Of a stretch of DNA of 64,000 nucleotides, positions 1 through 9,721 are shown piece after piece (position 1 is the first letter of the stretch; each line of letters starts with the position of its first letter). The stretch is from assembly GCA_009760855.2 (NCBI GenBank), contig WPIO01000033.1:152001-216000 (forward strand), given 5' to 3'. The notes under the pieces were generated by a model. That model was not told the DNA's origin. It saw nothing but the letters and a program-made list of their open reading frames with translations, and ran no database searches. This DNA is from Cristatella mucedo (lineage: Eukaryota > Bryozoa > Phylactolaemata > Cristatellidae). The translations under genes were made by a program, and so were the position numbers.

Positions 1-275
1 AACAGAAAGTCTCTGATGTAACCAACCTACGAGCTTTTTCATATTAAAAAAATAAAACTAAGGATACTGCGGTGCTGCTGGAGGGCAGGATCAATCAGGA
101 ACAACACTCTTAGCTTCGTATGCTGCACAATGCATTAGTACCTGCACGGCATACCTGACTACTGAGGTTGTGAACATGTTTAAATGTTAAACACCAGTGA
201 TCTCATATAGGATGTTTCTAAATAGTTTTACTTAATCTTTGATTGCAGCTCAGAACCGGAGCCCTAGAGATTTAC
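1..275. other. Non-coding flank, no gene seen
   Basis: AT-rich sequence with no convincing coding frame. Position 276 is the likely splice-donor boundary of a minus-strand exon candidate, so this stretch would be intron of that transcript. Confidence 0.4.
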
Positions 276-1210
276 CTCTGAACATTTCTCCTCATCTCTC
301 CTGTTGAGCTTGAAGGAAAGTGGGCGATCCTTCAGTCGGACAACAAAGCTTCCCCCACCCACATGTGTAGCCTCTACATCCATACCAAGGCATCTTCTGA
401 ATCTACTAGCCAAAGTCCCGTACTGAGAACGAGTATTTAGTCCCTATAAATAAATCATCATGACATCATGCAAAGAGTATAAAAGAGCACGGCTAATAGG
501 CTGTGTCGACAGAACATCGGCATGAAAACATTTTTAATAAAGCTGGGAGCTTTTAATTTTATAATATGAAGCTTGGCCGCAGCAAGATCTTCTTAAAGCT
601 TATTTGAACCCACCAAACAAATAATATTTTACCACCTCGTAAAAACAGTAAGCTTTAAGCTGAAGGCACGCCTCTCAGTAAGGTTATCCAGCGTTTTCCC
701 ACAAATTGTACTGAGAACTTCGTAAAGACTTAAGAGAAACATTATGCAATAGAAGAGTGGCAAAGCTTCACTTTGACGGCTATAAAGTTATATAATAATA
801 TTTTACTAATCCGTTCGCCAGTTGATAGTCTGACGTCGTGCTCCCGTCAGCTGCGAATTTCCACAGAGGACTCCTTTTAAATATGCCAAATGAACTATCA
901 AAGAGTCCAAAGCAGGTATGGGCATCTATTAGAAAAATTATCCACGTGAAATTACACCTGTAGTGACACCGGGACTTTGAGCTACCTCTGCCGCTTAGCC
1001 AGCCCTATCTAAAAAAAAGTGCCAGAACCCTACGAGTAATGGCGTCAGGCTTGCGTGCACGTGCAGAATGAAGCAGACCAAAGCTCACATTACCAAAGTC
1101 GTACAGTGGTATATTTCTCAGTCAGCCAATAAAAGCTCGCTGTTGGCCTGCGGCTCAGTAGCTCTGCCTGTGGTACAGGAGAAAAGAGGTTACCGTCCGT
1201 ATGGCCTCAC
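200..1210. repeat. Segment duplicated at 48.69-49.60 kb
   Basis: Several stretches align in order with 48.69-49.60 kb: around 400-440 with 48.80-48.84 kb, around 655-680 with 49.22-49.25 kb, and around 960-1200 with 49.36-49.58 kb. Divergence is high and indels are frequent. It lies about 4.4 kb below the protease His exon in both loci, so it is best read as part of the old locus duplication, not as an independent mobile element. Extent was estimated by eye. Confidence 0.45.
276..422 (-). CDS. Candidate internal exon, unidentified (49 codons)
   Basis: On the minus strand a 147-nt open stretch lies between an AG acceptor (ending TTCTCAG) and a GTAAAT donor, phase 0 at both ends. It contains short recognisable blocks such as RFRRCLGMDVEATHV and GGGSFVVRLKDRPLSF, which look more protein-like than chance frames nearby. 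I do not recognise the family; a faint likeness to SEA or Spc25-type folds is too weak to use. The equivalent place in the paralogous locus (about 48.69-48.83 kb) aligns but has a one-base shift. Its phase does not join directly to the protease His exon, which ends in phase 2, so an intermediate exon would be needed, or it belongs to another transcript, or it is chance. Confidence 0.3.
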
Positions 1211-1214
1211 GGAC

Positions 1215-2165
1215 GCTCAGACGTTCTCGTGCAAGTTGGCGATTTTAAATTACTATAAAACCGAACTGCTGCACATAGCACACCAAAAGCGCGTGGCTGG
1301 ATTAGAAAGCTTGCTCTTCTAAACAGGTGACACTTTCGTCCCACGATCTGCACGTTTCCGAAATTTAGGCATGGTTTTTAGCGGTTGCCGAAATTCTAAA
1401 AGCTTAATTCGGAAGACTGCTCCTACCGCTAGCCATCACGTCCAATCCCTATCTAAGATTAGGAGCTGTCATATGCAGTAGCTTGCAAAATGTTTAACTC
1501 GTTCCTTAGTTCTGACTTGACTTGATTATTGTTATTCCCTTTTGGCTGGGCTACCAAAGAAAGCAACTAGGCCACTGCCCCTGGCTAAGAACATGGCTGC
1601 AAAGCTCAGTCTTCAATTCTCAGAGGTTTGAGCACGTGTCTCTTTTGCTAAAAGAGCTAGGATGGCTGCCGGTTAATCAATGGATACAGTTCAAAGTTCA
1701 TACACTGACCCACAAGGCCCGCCACAGCTTGACTCCTTGGTACCTAGCTGAACTGCTTCGCTATCTTCAGCCTCCTCCTAGGCACTATATGGACAATAAA
1801 TAAGCCGTTTCATTTCTCCGCCTTAAAAACCGTTGGCGCCAGATGCTTTAGCTCTGCAGGTCCTAGACTGGAAGTCGCCTCCATAATTATTATGCGACGA
1901 AAACTACTCTCCTGCTGCCGACTATGGCACATTATTTCCAGCGGTCCTGAGGTGTCACTCCTATGCCACTCACTCCCTCAACAGCTCTACTGACTCTGCT
2001 ATGCTTCCCACTTTCTTGTTGTTGAGTACGATGAAGTCTGTTGCTACCGAATGCCTACTGAAAGTCACTTAGGCTGTGAGTGCAATAAACAAAACTCTCT
2101 TGCATAACACCCACATAGTTGAATGGCTTTCTGTAGTTGCCGACATAGATGCACTACATAAGACC
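1215..2165 (+). mobile_element. LINE family B (CR1-like) 3' fragment
   Basis: Broken reverse-transcriptase C-terminal region and 3' end of a non-LTR retrotransposon. Frames at 1240-1320 (TELL..HQKRVAGLES) and 1522-1800 (SQRFEHVSLLLKELGWLPV, THKARHSLTPWYLAELL) match the better copy at 47.58-48.69 kb segment by segment. The 3' part includes the same AACACCCACAT stretch near 2105. Frameshifts and stops make it non-functional; it is 5' truncated as is usual for LINEs. Confidence 0.75.
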
Positions 2166-2560
2166 ATTTCGGCAATCCATCAGCTTGTTGTTTGGTGGTA
2201 TGGTAAATAATAGCAACACGTAAGCACAGTGCAAGGCCTTCCTTACATTTGCAATTGCGGCCGCACTCATGGGAGAATAAATATGTAAATAGGAAACGGC
2301 TTTACACCCTCCTAAATACAGCTCAAGCAATTAAATATCTGCTTCCTTGTGATGAGGTGCTTATATCCAATGAGCGAGGTCATGAGTTTCAGCCCTTTGG
2401 CAGTTTTAAAGCACCATCTTAGCAAATACATTCTCCTCTGCGGTGTAAACAATAATCACCTTACGTATTTACATTTTAACTCCTGGGCACGTATAGAAGC
2501 ATATAACTGCAACGATGCTAGACACATAGTTCATTTAAACTCACCAACCATTCGAAAGTG
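2166..2560. other. No feature recognised
   Basis: AT-rich non-coding sequence. The plus-strand open frame at 2349-2561 has no recognisable motif and no splice context, and I treat it as chance. Confidence 0.35.
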
Positions 2561-2561
2561 A

Positions 2562-2630
2562 TTCTTTCGAGCAAATGTAAAGTACCTGGAATGAGATTAA
2601 GTTATCTATGGGCACTAAATAAACGTTTTT
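2562..2630 (+). mobile_element. LINE-A 3' tail, degenerate
   Basis: The stretch GCAAATGTAAAGTACCTGG followed by AGATTAAGTTATCT and a degraded GGGCACT matches the 3' terminal hairpin of LINE family A (better copies at 25.69, 44.33, 50.76 and 62.84 kb). Only the tail remains. Confidence 0.55.
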
Positions 2631-2949
2631 TTCTCGCAACAAATCGGAGCACCAAATATCTCCGTAGCTTTATTAGAGCACAAGCATAATGAGATAGAAA
2701 ATAATTGAGACCATTTGCAAAAGAATGAGCGGAACTAAAATCTAAAGGCCTAAATACCACAGTTACTAAAAGGTATGCCTATTTTTCTTGCACTGCATTC
2801 TGGGTTAGATTAAACTGTGTTAATTCATCTGATCCTGTTCTGGTCAAATAATGGATGTTTTTGAGAAAAGTGTGTTCCTCGCCTCGGCTGTTATTGAAAT
2901 AAAATAAAGAAGTTTTCTACTGCTTGCCTAATAACTATCTCGTGCCAGT

Positions 2950-3530
2950 AGTGGCTGTCCCGATCGTGTAATCTCGACTAGACATTTTGAAGACCTAGAT
3001 CGTCTGCAACGTCTATGTCGCTTATATTTAACTTAATTCGTCAGGTATTAACAGTCAAATGGATTGTAAGATCCTCGGTCGGTTTAGTGGGTTACTTCGC
3101 TTGCTTGCACCAGCCTACCACACTTTACCGCTCATCATGTGTCGTCTCACAACTCTTGTCCCACACTAAGCATCTGGTTACATTTTCGTTTCTCGCAATA
3201 AATTTAAACTGGTTAGTGATCGGGAAAACAGCTCGTATGCACCAAGAGTGTTGAACTCTCTCCCTGCAAGGTCCACGGCCGTCGATGAAATTTCAGCTTC
3301 CAAGTCTCGACTCATGATATAATCTATTAAGATCGGCTTTCTGCTGGCCAGGCAGACTGCTATCGTTTATATTCCTGCTGGCTACCCATCTATGAACAAT
3401 TCCTTGCCGATCACTAGATTCTGGTCGTGCTAACGGTTCAGCTTATTGGCTTAATGCATTTTCATTGTTTTAGCAAGATAGCGAAAGCATTGTAGAGTCT
3501 CATTCCCTACTTCACTCTTCAACTTTTGCT
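2950..3530 (+). mobile_element. Probable LINE fragment of a third family
   Basis: Broken frames resemble the region after the reverse transcriptase in non-LTR elements: DRLQRLCRLYL near 2995-3030, and SSYAPRVLNSLPARSTAV near 3232-3290, the latter like the 'AP(K/R)xWNSLP' block common near the 3' end of CR1-like ORF2. It does not align closely with family A or B. Many stops; no intact gene. Confidence 0.4.
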
Positions 3531-3645
3531 GCTTAAATCTATCTCGGTTTTCGAAATATGCGTATATTCATTAAAAAGTTGATGAAAATTGTGAAAGTTA
3601 TATAGCGCCCGCTCATTTTTTTAGCAGATTTCAAATCCCTGTTTT

Positions 3646-4167
3646 TCAATTAAAATTAAAATTACTGTACATGTGGAGCTCGGAAAAAGACGACGATGAA
3701 CTTGTTGAAGATATTGCACCGCCTGAAGACCCTCGTGCTAAAGTCGTGGCTTCAGAGGAGCAGTAACCTTGCTCTTCTTTGCTGTTCTGTACATCTCTGT
3801 ATCGAAATCGCTTCATCATCAAATGAGCTATTTTTATAGCTTTGTGTTTGTTCATAAGAACTGTGTGTGTGCAATTAAATTTGCAATAATAACAGAAAGA
3901 TGTTTTTAACGTAATATGTCTTAATTTCGTTTTATTTTGTCTAATATATTTGGTAATACGAGTGTAACGGCGACTAAAGTTGTGTTATTTTACGTCAGGA
4001 AGGCACTAATAATGTTTAAAAACATATTGAGATGGTCATAAACAGGCCTTTTACGCTCTAACTACGAAAATATTCGATTTATAAATCAAGAATCCTACTT
4101 CGCGGAAATTCACCTGTCTCAGTACAGCCTGAAACGGATTATTTGCGATAAAAGAGGGTCGACTGTA
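3646..4167 (+). mobile_element. Tigger/pogo-type DNA transposon, 3' remnant
   Basis: The plus strand at 3670-3765 encodes an acidic tail ending in a stop (MWSSEKDDDELVEDIAPP then EDPRAK), typical of the C-terminus of pogo/Tigger transposases, where acidic residues precede a short PPSA-like segment. About 400 bp further on, 4110-4167 holds CCTGAAACGGATTATTTGCG, GATAAAAGAGGG and TCGACTGTA, matching the usual 3' terminal inverted repeat style of Tigger elements, with TA at the end. No upstream transposase core is visible, so this is a solo 3' piece. It probably sits in the intron following the protease His exon of the minus-strand gene. Confidence 0.6.
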
Positions 4168-4646
4168 ATTGTTTGCTTTTGAATTATTGATATCGTTTGT
4201 TCGCTAAACCCTGGTGATTAATTTTGATATAGTAAGTTACAATTCTTTAGTGATTCAAGATTTGTTTCCCTCAAAGAAGATTAAAATAACTAATGAGTAT
4301 TTATATAACATCGTACTGAAAATAATTTTTTGAAGATAATTGCAGGAAACATTATTATAAATTTTCTTTCTTACGATACCTGATATGTTACATTCAGTTT
4401 ATTACCCATTAAATCATACTTTGTATCATGCACATGTCTTTAAAAAATGAGATTACATTTTATTTCGATTCCACTTATATCAAGTTATCTATTAACGTAT
4501 ATATATTTTTTAGATGATATTTAATCCTAATGGTTCCGCTAAGAGATGATATTGCGAATGTGAGTGTAAATCTGACCTAAATTATTCTTATGGTGTAAAA
4601 CAGCTTTAAGAATTATTAGTTTTATTGCTGATCGAGTTGCACTTAC
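4168..4646. other. AT-rich intron sequence after protease exon
   Basis: Very AT-rich with no coding signal on either strand. It follows the GTAAGT donor of the trypsin exon (minus strand) and is therefore intron if that gene continues to the left. Confidence 0.5.
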
Positions 4647-4830
4647 TAGAATTTCAGGCAGTGGGCAGCCGTTAGAATCCACTTGGAACTGATAAGGCTT
4701 CCACCGCAGACAGCTCCTGAGTTATTAATGAGCATCACTTGCCACGGCCAACTGTGAGCAATAGCCTCCACACCTCCAACTATGCGCTGGTTAACGAGCC
4801 AGGGGGCCACGTTAGATCGACCACATACAC
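4647..4830 (-). CDS. Exon 8: trypsin-like S1 protease, activation site and catalytic His
   Basis: The exon runs from acceptor CATTTTTAG to donor GTAAGT, phase 1 in and 2 out, 184 nt. It reads VCGRS with a Cys that in this family bonds to the protease domain, then [19 protein letters not shown], an Arg-directed zymogen cleavage followed by the conserved IVGG N-terminus. Next comes [17 protein letters not shown], which carries the Cys42-Cys58 pair and the catalytic His57 in TAAHC (chymotrypsin numbering). All key residues expected in this part are present. It follows the SRCR2 exon in matching phase. The rest of the protease domain is not seen; Asp102 and Ser195 exons should lie at lower coordinates. 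The closest relative in the window is the 53.0 kb exon, of exactly the same length. Confidence 0.88.
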
Positions 4831-7117
4831 CTAAAAATGATAGTTATGAATAACAGTGACTCTGGCTGATCTACGTGCTCCATTCATATGATGTCAGACG
4901 AGTCTTGATGGCTATCACACGCCTACAGCTGGAAATAAAGGATTAATTGCTTGTCAACTGCAACCCACGACAGGTCATGAATTGCGAACATAGTGCAAGT
5001 GGACCAAGATTAATGCACACAAGTGCTCCTCTATAATATGAGCAATGTACTTTCAGCGAAGATTGCATTGCTCTATCTTAATTTGCCGCATGCAGAGATG
5101 TTCAAAATACAAGCAAAGATGAAGAAAACAAAAAACTGTAAATATGCATACGCTGGCTTGATAAGTCTTTACATATCCTCGTGTATAACTATGCATACAT
5201 GATAAATAAAACAGCAGTAAACTTTAGTCCAATTAAATTTACATGGTGGCTTAGTCCAATTAAATTTACATGGCTGTTTACCCACACAATGAGTTTTATT
5301 ATTTCTTATGAAGTTCGATCGCAGAAATAGTAGCTTCACAATATAATCCAACTTTTAACTTATATTGAACTTAAGAATCAGTCATCTGTGGTGAAGTCAC
5401 AATTTTTCACAAGGAGGCAAGATCCACAGATAATTAAACATAGAATCAATGTCGTAAAGTTTATTCGATGAATGTCTTGTTAGTATCTCCTCCGGAATTC
5501 CACCTAATAATATACCAAACGAAATTAAATTTAGAGTTCTAGGAGAGGAGTCACAGAATTTAAAGCTCGTACGTAATTGGCTCTTCCCTAGGTAGTTGAA
5601 TATATGCCTTGTAATATCCAGCGGATCCAACTCATTGAGAATCGCTTCCCAACTGATTTGGCACACCTTGTAGAGAAAGCGAGACCAGAGGAGACATGAA
5701 CCTCATAAAGAGAGGTTAAACTATTCTCATAATCAGCGGTCATCCTGTAACTAGAAAGGAGAAGCGAGAGATAAAGAAAAAAGCTACCCAGCCGAGTTTC
5801 ATTCATAAGCAAGCATGATTATATCTTGACTTTTAAATTTTAAGAAATCAAAGAAATTCCTTTTCAAGTTATGGCAGAATTTGGTGACCGACAGTAGGGG
5901 ACATTATTACGGGAAGCATCGACTGCTACAACCAAAAGAGCACCTACATAATGTGGCAGACAACTATAAAAAAATCTCATTGGGGATTTCAAGTTTGCAT
6001 GACGACACAAATTTAATAGTGGGGTTTTTAACTTTGTTATCTTTTAAAGCTAGTGAAAAACGTAGGCTGTTGAAAATATTCATAGAAAACTCAACTGCAC
6101 CTATAAATTGATTGTTGTCATCATTTTCCGGCCATTTCAAACTCCCTCCACGAAAATGCAGCAGTTAATGCAAGCACTGAAATTGTAGTGTCAGTAAAAC
6201 ATTTTAAAAATTAATGGGAGGGTTAACAAACTATAATTTTGGAAATGCTCGAACTTCAAGCTGAGAATGGAAACCATGCTGTCTTGTAGAGCCTCTGTGC
6301 GATCTGGGTTTACTCAGGTTCCGATGTGACCTATCATTTAAAAACTGACAACATACTTTCGCCAGTCATATCCTTCTTCATTAAGCTACCGAATAAGGCA
6401 AATCTTCGCCCATCAAATTGACAAAGATATCACGGTCAAGCTGGTCAATGCAATTGTAATAAACAGTCTAGACTGGTTCAATGCAGAAGTCTCAAGATTT
6501 GGACTTGAAGCTTAAAGTAACTTCTCTGGTAATGCACGGAATCCGAACGCAATATGTTGATAGACCTCTTTAGTCATCCTAACAGGTCCCACGATTTCTT
6601 GAAGAAGCTTCGAGTGATGTCGCTGTCGTTCTTTTAAAAAATCGAAGAGAAGGCAAGAGCCTTAACAAACCACTAAGCACCGACTTATACTCTAGATACT
6701 CTTCCAGCAACATATCCTTTAATATTTTCTTCTATAAATCTTAGCTCACCTGTATCTATTGTTCTTGAAAAACGTATCCAACTAATTAGTAATCAGGCAA
6801 GTCATCCTACCTCAGGCTGCTTCAACTCAATTCGCTTAGCACTCTCTCCAACCGATCCAGAATTTGTATATAACTTTCTTTCAGTTCCTAAACATGAAAA
6901 GCATATAACTCACCACTTGGTGATGTAATGTATATCACCGACTAGACACAATTTACAATCAAGCTAAAAATGAGCCACTTGCTCACTCAGGTAGATTCAT
7001 TCGAGTAAATCATTTTGTTTTCCAAAAGCTTTGTCTGTGCATTAGTCATCTCAGAGCTACACAGTAAACTAGTTGACAATCAGAGGCTTTACACATTCAC
7101 AGCCAAGCTATACTTAC
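4831..7117 (-). other. Intron 7, homologous to other introns of the two loci
   Basis: No coding signal. About 5.49-6.13 kb aligns with 9.84-10.3 kb (intron 5) and 53.84-54.5 kb (paralogue), for example around 5700-5815 with 54170-54315 (shared CCTCATAAAGAGAGGTT). About 6.25-7.0 kb aligns with 10.64-11.40 kb and 55.14-55.86 kb. Two identical 20-22 bp stretches (TTTAGTCCAATTAAATTTAC) repeat in tandem at about 5222 and 5251. Small open frames here are not supported as genes. Confidence 0.6.
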
Positions 7118-7296
7118 CCTGTGGTACCTGACAGACAACTCCAGCGGCTTCATTCCTATTGCAATTATGCTGCTTCCACGGTGCATGCTGGCACAGCTCA
7201 ATCGAAATCTCTGTACCATTGCACCTTACGTCATCGAGTAGGAAAGAACCTGCGCTTGATGTGGCTTGCATCTGTGTCACTGCCTCTATCGCATCC
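7118..7296 (-). CDS. Exon 7: second half of SRCR2
   Basis: Acceptor TTTCTTGGCAG and donor GTAAGT bound 179 nt, phase 2 to 1. It encodes the C-terminal half of a scavenger receptor cysteine-rich domain: AGSFLLDDVRCNGTE, then ELCQHAPWKQHNC and EAAGVVCQ. Four of the six class A cysteines are here. Joined to exon 6 the domain has six Cys on two exons, the hallmark of class A SRCR domains. It is the same length as the matching exons at 11.7 and 56.2 kb and very similar to them. The last codons enter the protease exon directly, so this SRCR abuts the protease. Confidence 0.9.
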
Positions 7297-9576
7297 CTGC
7301 CAAGAAAGCAGTCGAAATCAGCACGGTTAATACGTTGCACGTCCGATGTGGATTAGATGGGATTTAAAACATTCAGGAAGCCAGAGTTGTAAATTAGCTA
7401 AACTACTTTCATTGAATTTGCATGCATACTTCGCTTAATGGCACTTATCCTATTTGGTTAACTGTGAATTCCATCGTGCACCCTTTAATTGTGAAACACA
7501 AATAAAGTTCAACTGTCAGTCTTTTATATCCAAGTAAAGCTTTTGACACGATTGCCCGATGAAAGGAGGAAGGCTACTTTTTTCGGCAACCCTAGCAGTA
7601 GGTCAGTCGCTGGATGGAAATACCTAAAGGAGCGATTGGGGGAGGCGGCAGACAGCTTATTGCTGGTCCCTGGAGCTCCAGGTGCGACTGCTGGATCTCA
7701 AGTCTAAAGGGTCGAAGGAGACCCGTGAATCGTAGCAATGGGCTTCATTAATTGTGTTAAACGTGTTCGCTTTTGCAGGTTTGATAAGTTGCATGTGAAT
7801 AATCATTGGTGATAACGCCGAGCTGGTTTGGTCTAGCATTTAAGGTGCTCGCCCCGACCAAGGTCTGACTGAGGTCGTGGGCTCGAGTCCCGAAGCATAT
7901 GTGAAGCGCCTGAATAGAGATTAGGTTATCTTGGGGCGCTTTATAAATGAATTATATTATATTATTATTATATTATTAATTAAATTGCCGAGTTCTAGAA
8001 CTCCGAGTCAAAGCTTAATTTTGTTAATGGCAGAAAGCTGATGAATTTGTATTCTTATCATTATTATTATTAATTCTCGAGCTTAGCCTCCTAGATTCTT
8101 GAAACAATACAGAATACATTTTTTAATTTGCCCCACTATCTTCTTACTGTGATCCTTCAAATATTATTAATTATTATCTCTGTCTGTTCCTCTTAAAAGC
8201 TTTGAGGAAACAGTGGTTGCTGTGATTAAGAGTTTTTACAGTGCAAGAAAACTCTTTGGGCTTTTAGTACCCATATGTGGGCCAGCTGACTTAGTCTCAC
8301 ACAATAGGGCGAGCCAAGCTAGTGAATGTGAGTGATAAGGACAGTCATCAAAGTTAAGTGAGTGGCAGGACAGTGGCTCAGAAGAGCAATTAAGGATGTG
8401 GCACACTTTGCAACAAGAGAGAGGCATTTGCAACGTAAACATTGCGGTAGTGAGGTACATAGTCAAGGACCTGCACAGAAAAATCTTCTTTCGTTTTTCA
8501 GCAGCCCGACTGGAACATGTGGTGCATTTTCCGTGGAAGACTTGAGGACCCGAAAAGAAAAACGAAGAAGCCTACGCTTTTCAGGCATTGATCGTTAGAT
8601 TGAGAAGTTTGCTGTATATCCCATGATCAACCTGGAGCCTCCATAGCTTCATTCACAATCAAGACAGGTGGCTCATTGCTCGGTGTTCCTCATCGAGTAC
8701 ATTAAAACAATGCAAGCCCACCTATGGCCAGCATTAAGCGATTGCTTTTTTAACATAGGTAACAATAATGGTATCAAATAAGGAGCTGCCTCTACTGTCC
8801 AGTAGCTCATGTATAAGTTTAGCAATTTCCAAATATTTAAGCCCATTCTCGTTCCGTGTTTGTCATAGAACTGTGCCCATCGTGATTAAGACGGGAGACT
8901 GCACGCTTATATATGGCGCTAGTGAACTAGTACTAGTTCATGAGAGCTTTTCACACTTGTGCATTAGTGAGTACATATGATTAACCATTGATTTCTATGA
9001 GCCGAATACTTTGAATGTTTTCCGATGAGCTTCGGCAAGCCTACATCAGCACGATAGTTTTGAACTTCTAAACGCTTCCTTAACAGGATACCTGCTCTTC
9101 GTTGAGTATTCTTGATTGCTTTCGTGCAGTAGGCTGTTAAAAAAATTAATTTTTCCTAGTGGTATACTAAAAAGAAGGCACTACGACAAAAAAGTAACAA
9201 TTCATCTTTAGAACCAACTGAGAACTTAAGTTCTTCCTACGGGAAGTTCGACTTATTAGGGACTACTAATAGCTTGACGAAACTACGTTTTATTGTCAGA
9301 TAGGTAGCTTGTATGTTGGAAATCCGCTGCCTGCCTTGGCTGCGAGTTACTGCTTGCTAGTTTCACTCATAAACTTAGAGTTTGAACGACTTTGAAGCCA
9401 TATCAGCTATGGGCCTGGTACATTGCATCAGAAATTGTCCGTCTTGGCACAGTGATTGAGAAGTGGGAGCAGAGCAGCCCATCTGTTGGAGTGCGAGACT
9501 CCAAGCCCCGTACAAAGTTCAGCTGGTGTACTGCTCGCACACAGTAACTCCACCAACTTCAGCAAAGCGTTCTTAC
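7297..9576 (-). other. Intron 6 with SINE-2 insertion
   Basis: Non-coding. Blocks at 7.56-7.81 kb and 8.05-8.6 kb align with intron 4 at 12.18-12.43 kb and 13.15-13.8 kb, showing the two SRCR units arose by duplication including their internal intron. A SINE at 7.82-7.98 kb is absent from the matching site in intron 4. ATT-rich short repeats occur near 7.96 and 8.06 kb. About 9.0-9.06 kb aligns with 14.1-14.18, 14.5-14.58 and 57.47-57.54 kb. Confidence 0.6.
7818..7985 (+). mobile_element. SINE-2 copy (tRNA-like head, LINE-A-like tail)
   Basis: The head has a tRNA-like internal promoter: an A-box-like TGGTTTGGTCTAGCATT and a B-box-like GGGCTCGAGTCCC about 50 bp later. The tail (AAGCGCCTGAATAGAGATTA ... 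GGGGCGCTTTATAAATG followed by ATT-rich sequence) matches the 3' hairpin of LINE family A. Other copies lie at 32.04-32.15 kb (minus) and 38.76-38.89 kb (plus). Sharing the LINE tail is the usual way tRNA-SINEs recruit LINE machinery. It interrupts the intron 6 homology. Confidence 0.75.
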
Positions 9577-9721
9577 ACGTAACCCAGCTGCCTGCACACG
9601 ACTCGGGCGTGGGCAAACTCCCAGTAGTCGTCACAGATGATGCCCCACTCGTCCCTGAAGTAGACTGCCACCATTCCATTGTTTTCATGCCCTTGACTGG
9701 TATTGATCAGTCGCACGTGCA
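9577..9721 (-). CDS. Exon 6: first half of SRCR2
   Basis: Acceptor TTCTTTACAG, donor GTAAGA, 145 nt, phase 1 to 2. It encodes VRLINTSQGHENNGMVAVYF, then [20 protein letters not shown] and CRQLGY, the canonical N-terminal half of SRCR with the WG.ICDD.W and VVCRQLGY blocks and two cysteines. It lacks the Ser/Thr/Pro linker carried by the corresponding exon of SRCR1, so the two SRCR domains are nearly contiguous. Phase 2 joins to exon 7 (GT|G) without interruption. Confidence 0.9.

Noticed and set aside
3680-3760. GSSGG on the minus strand as a possible catalytic Ser motif for the protease
   Set aside because: The Asp before Ser and the flanking Cys-Gln-Gly are missing, and the plus strand reads as a Tigger transposase tail.
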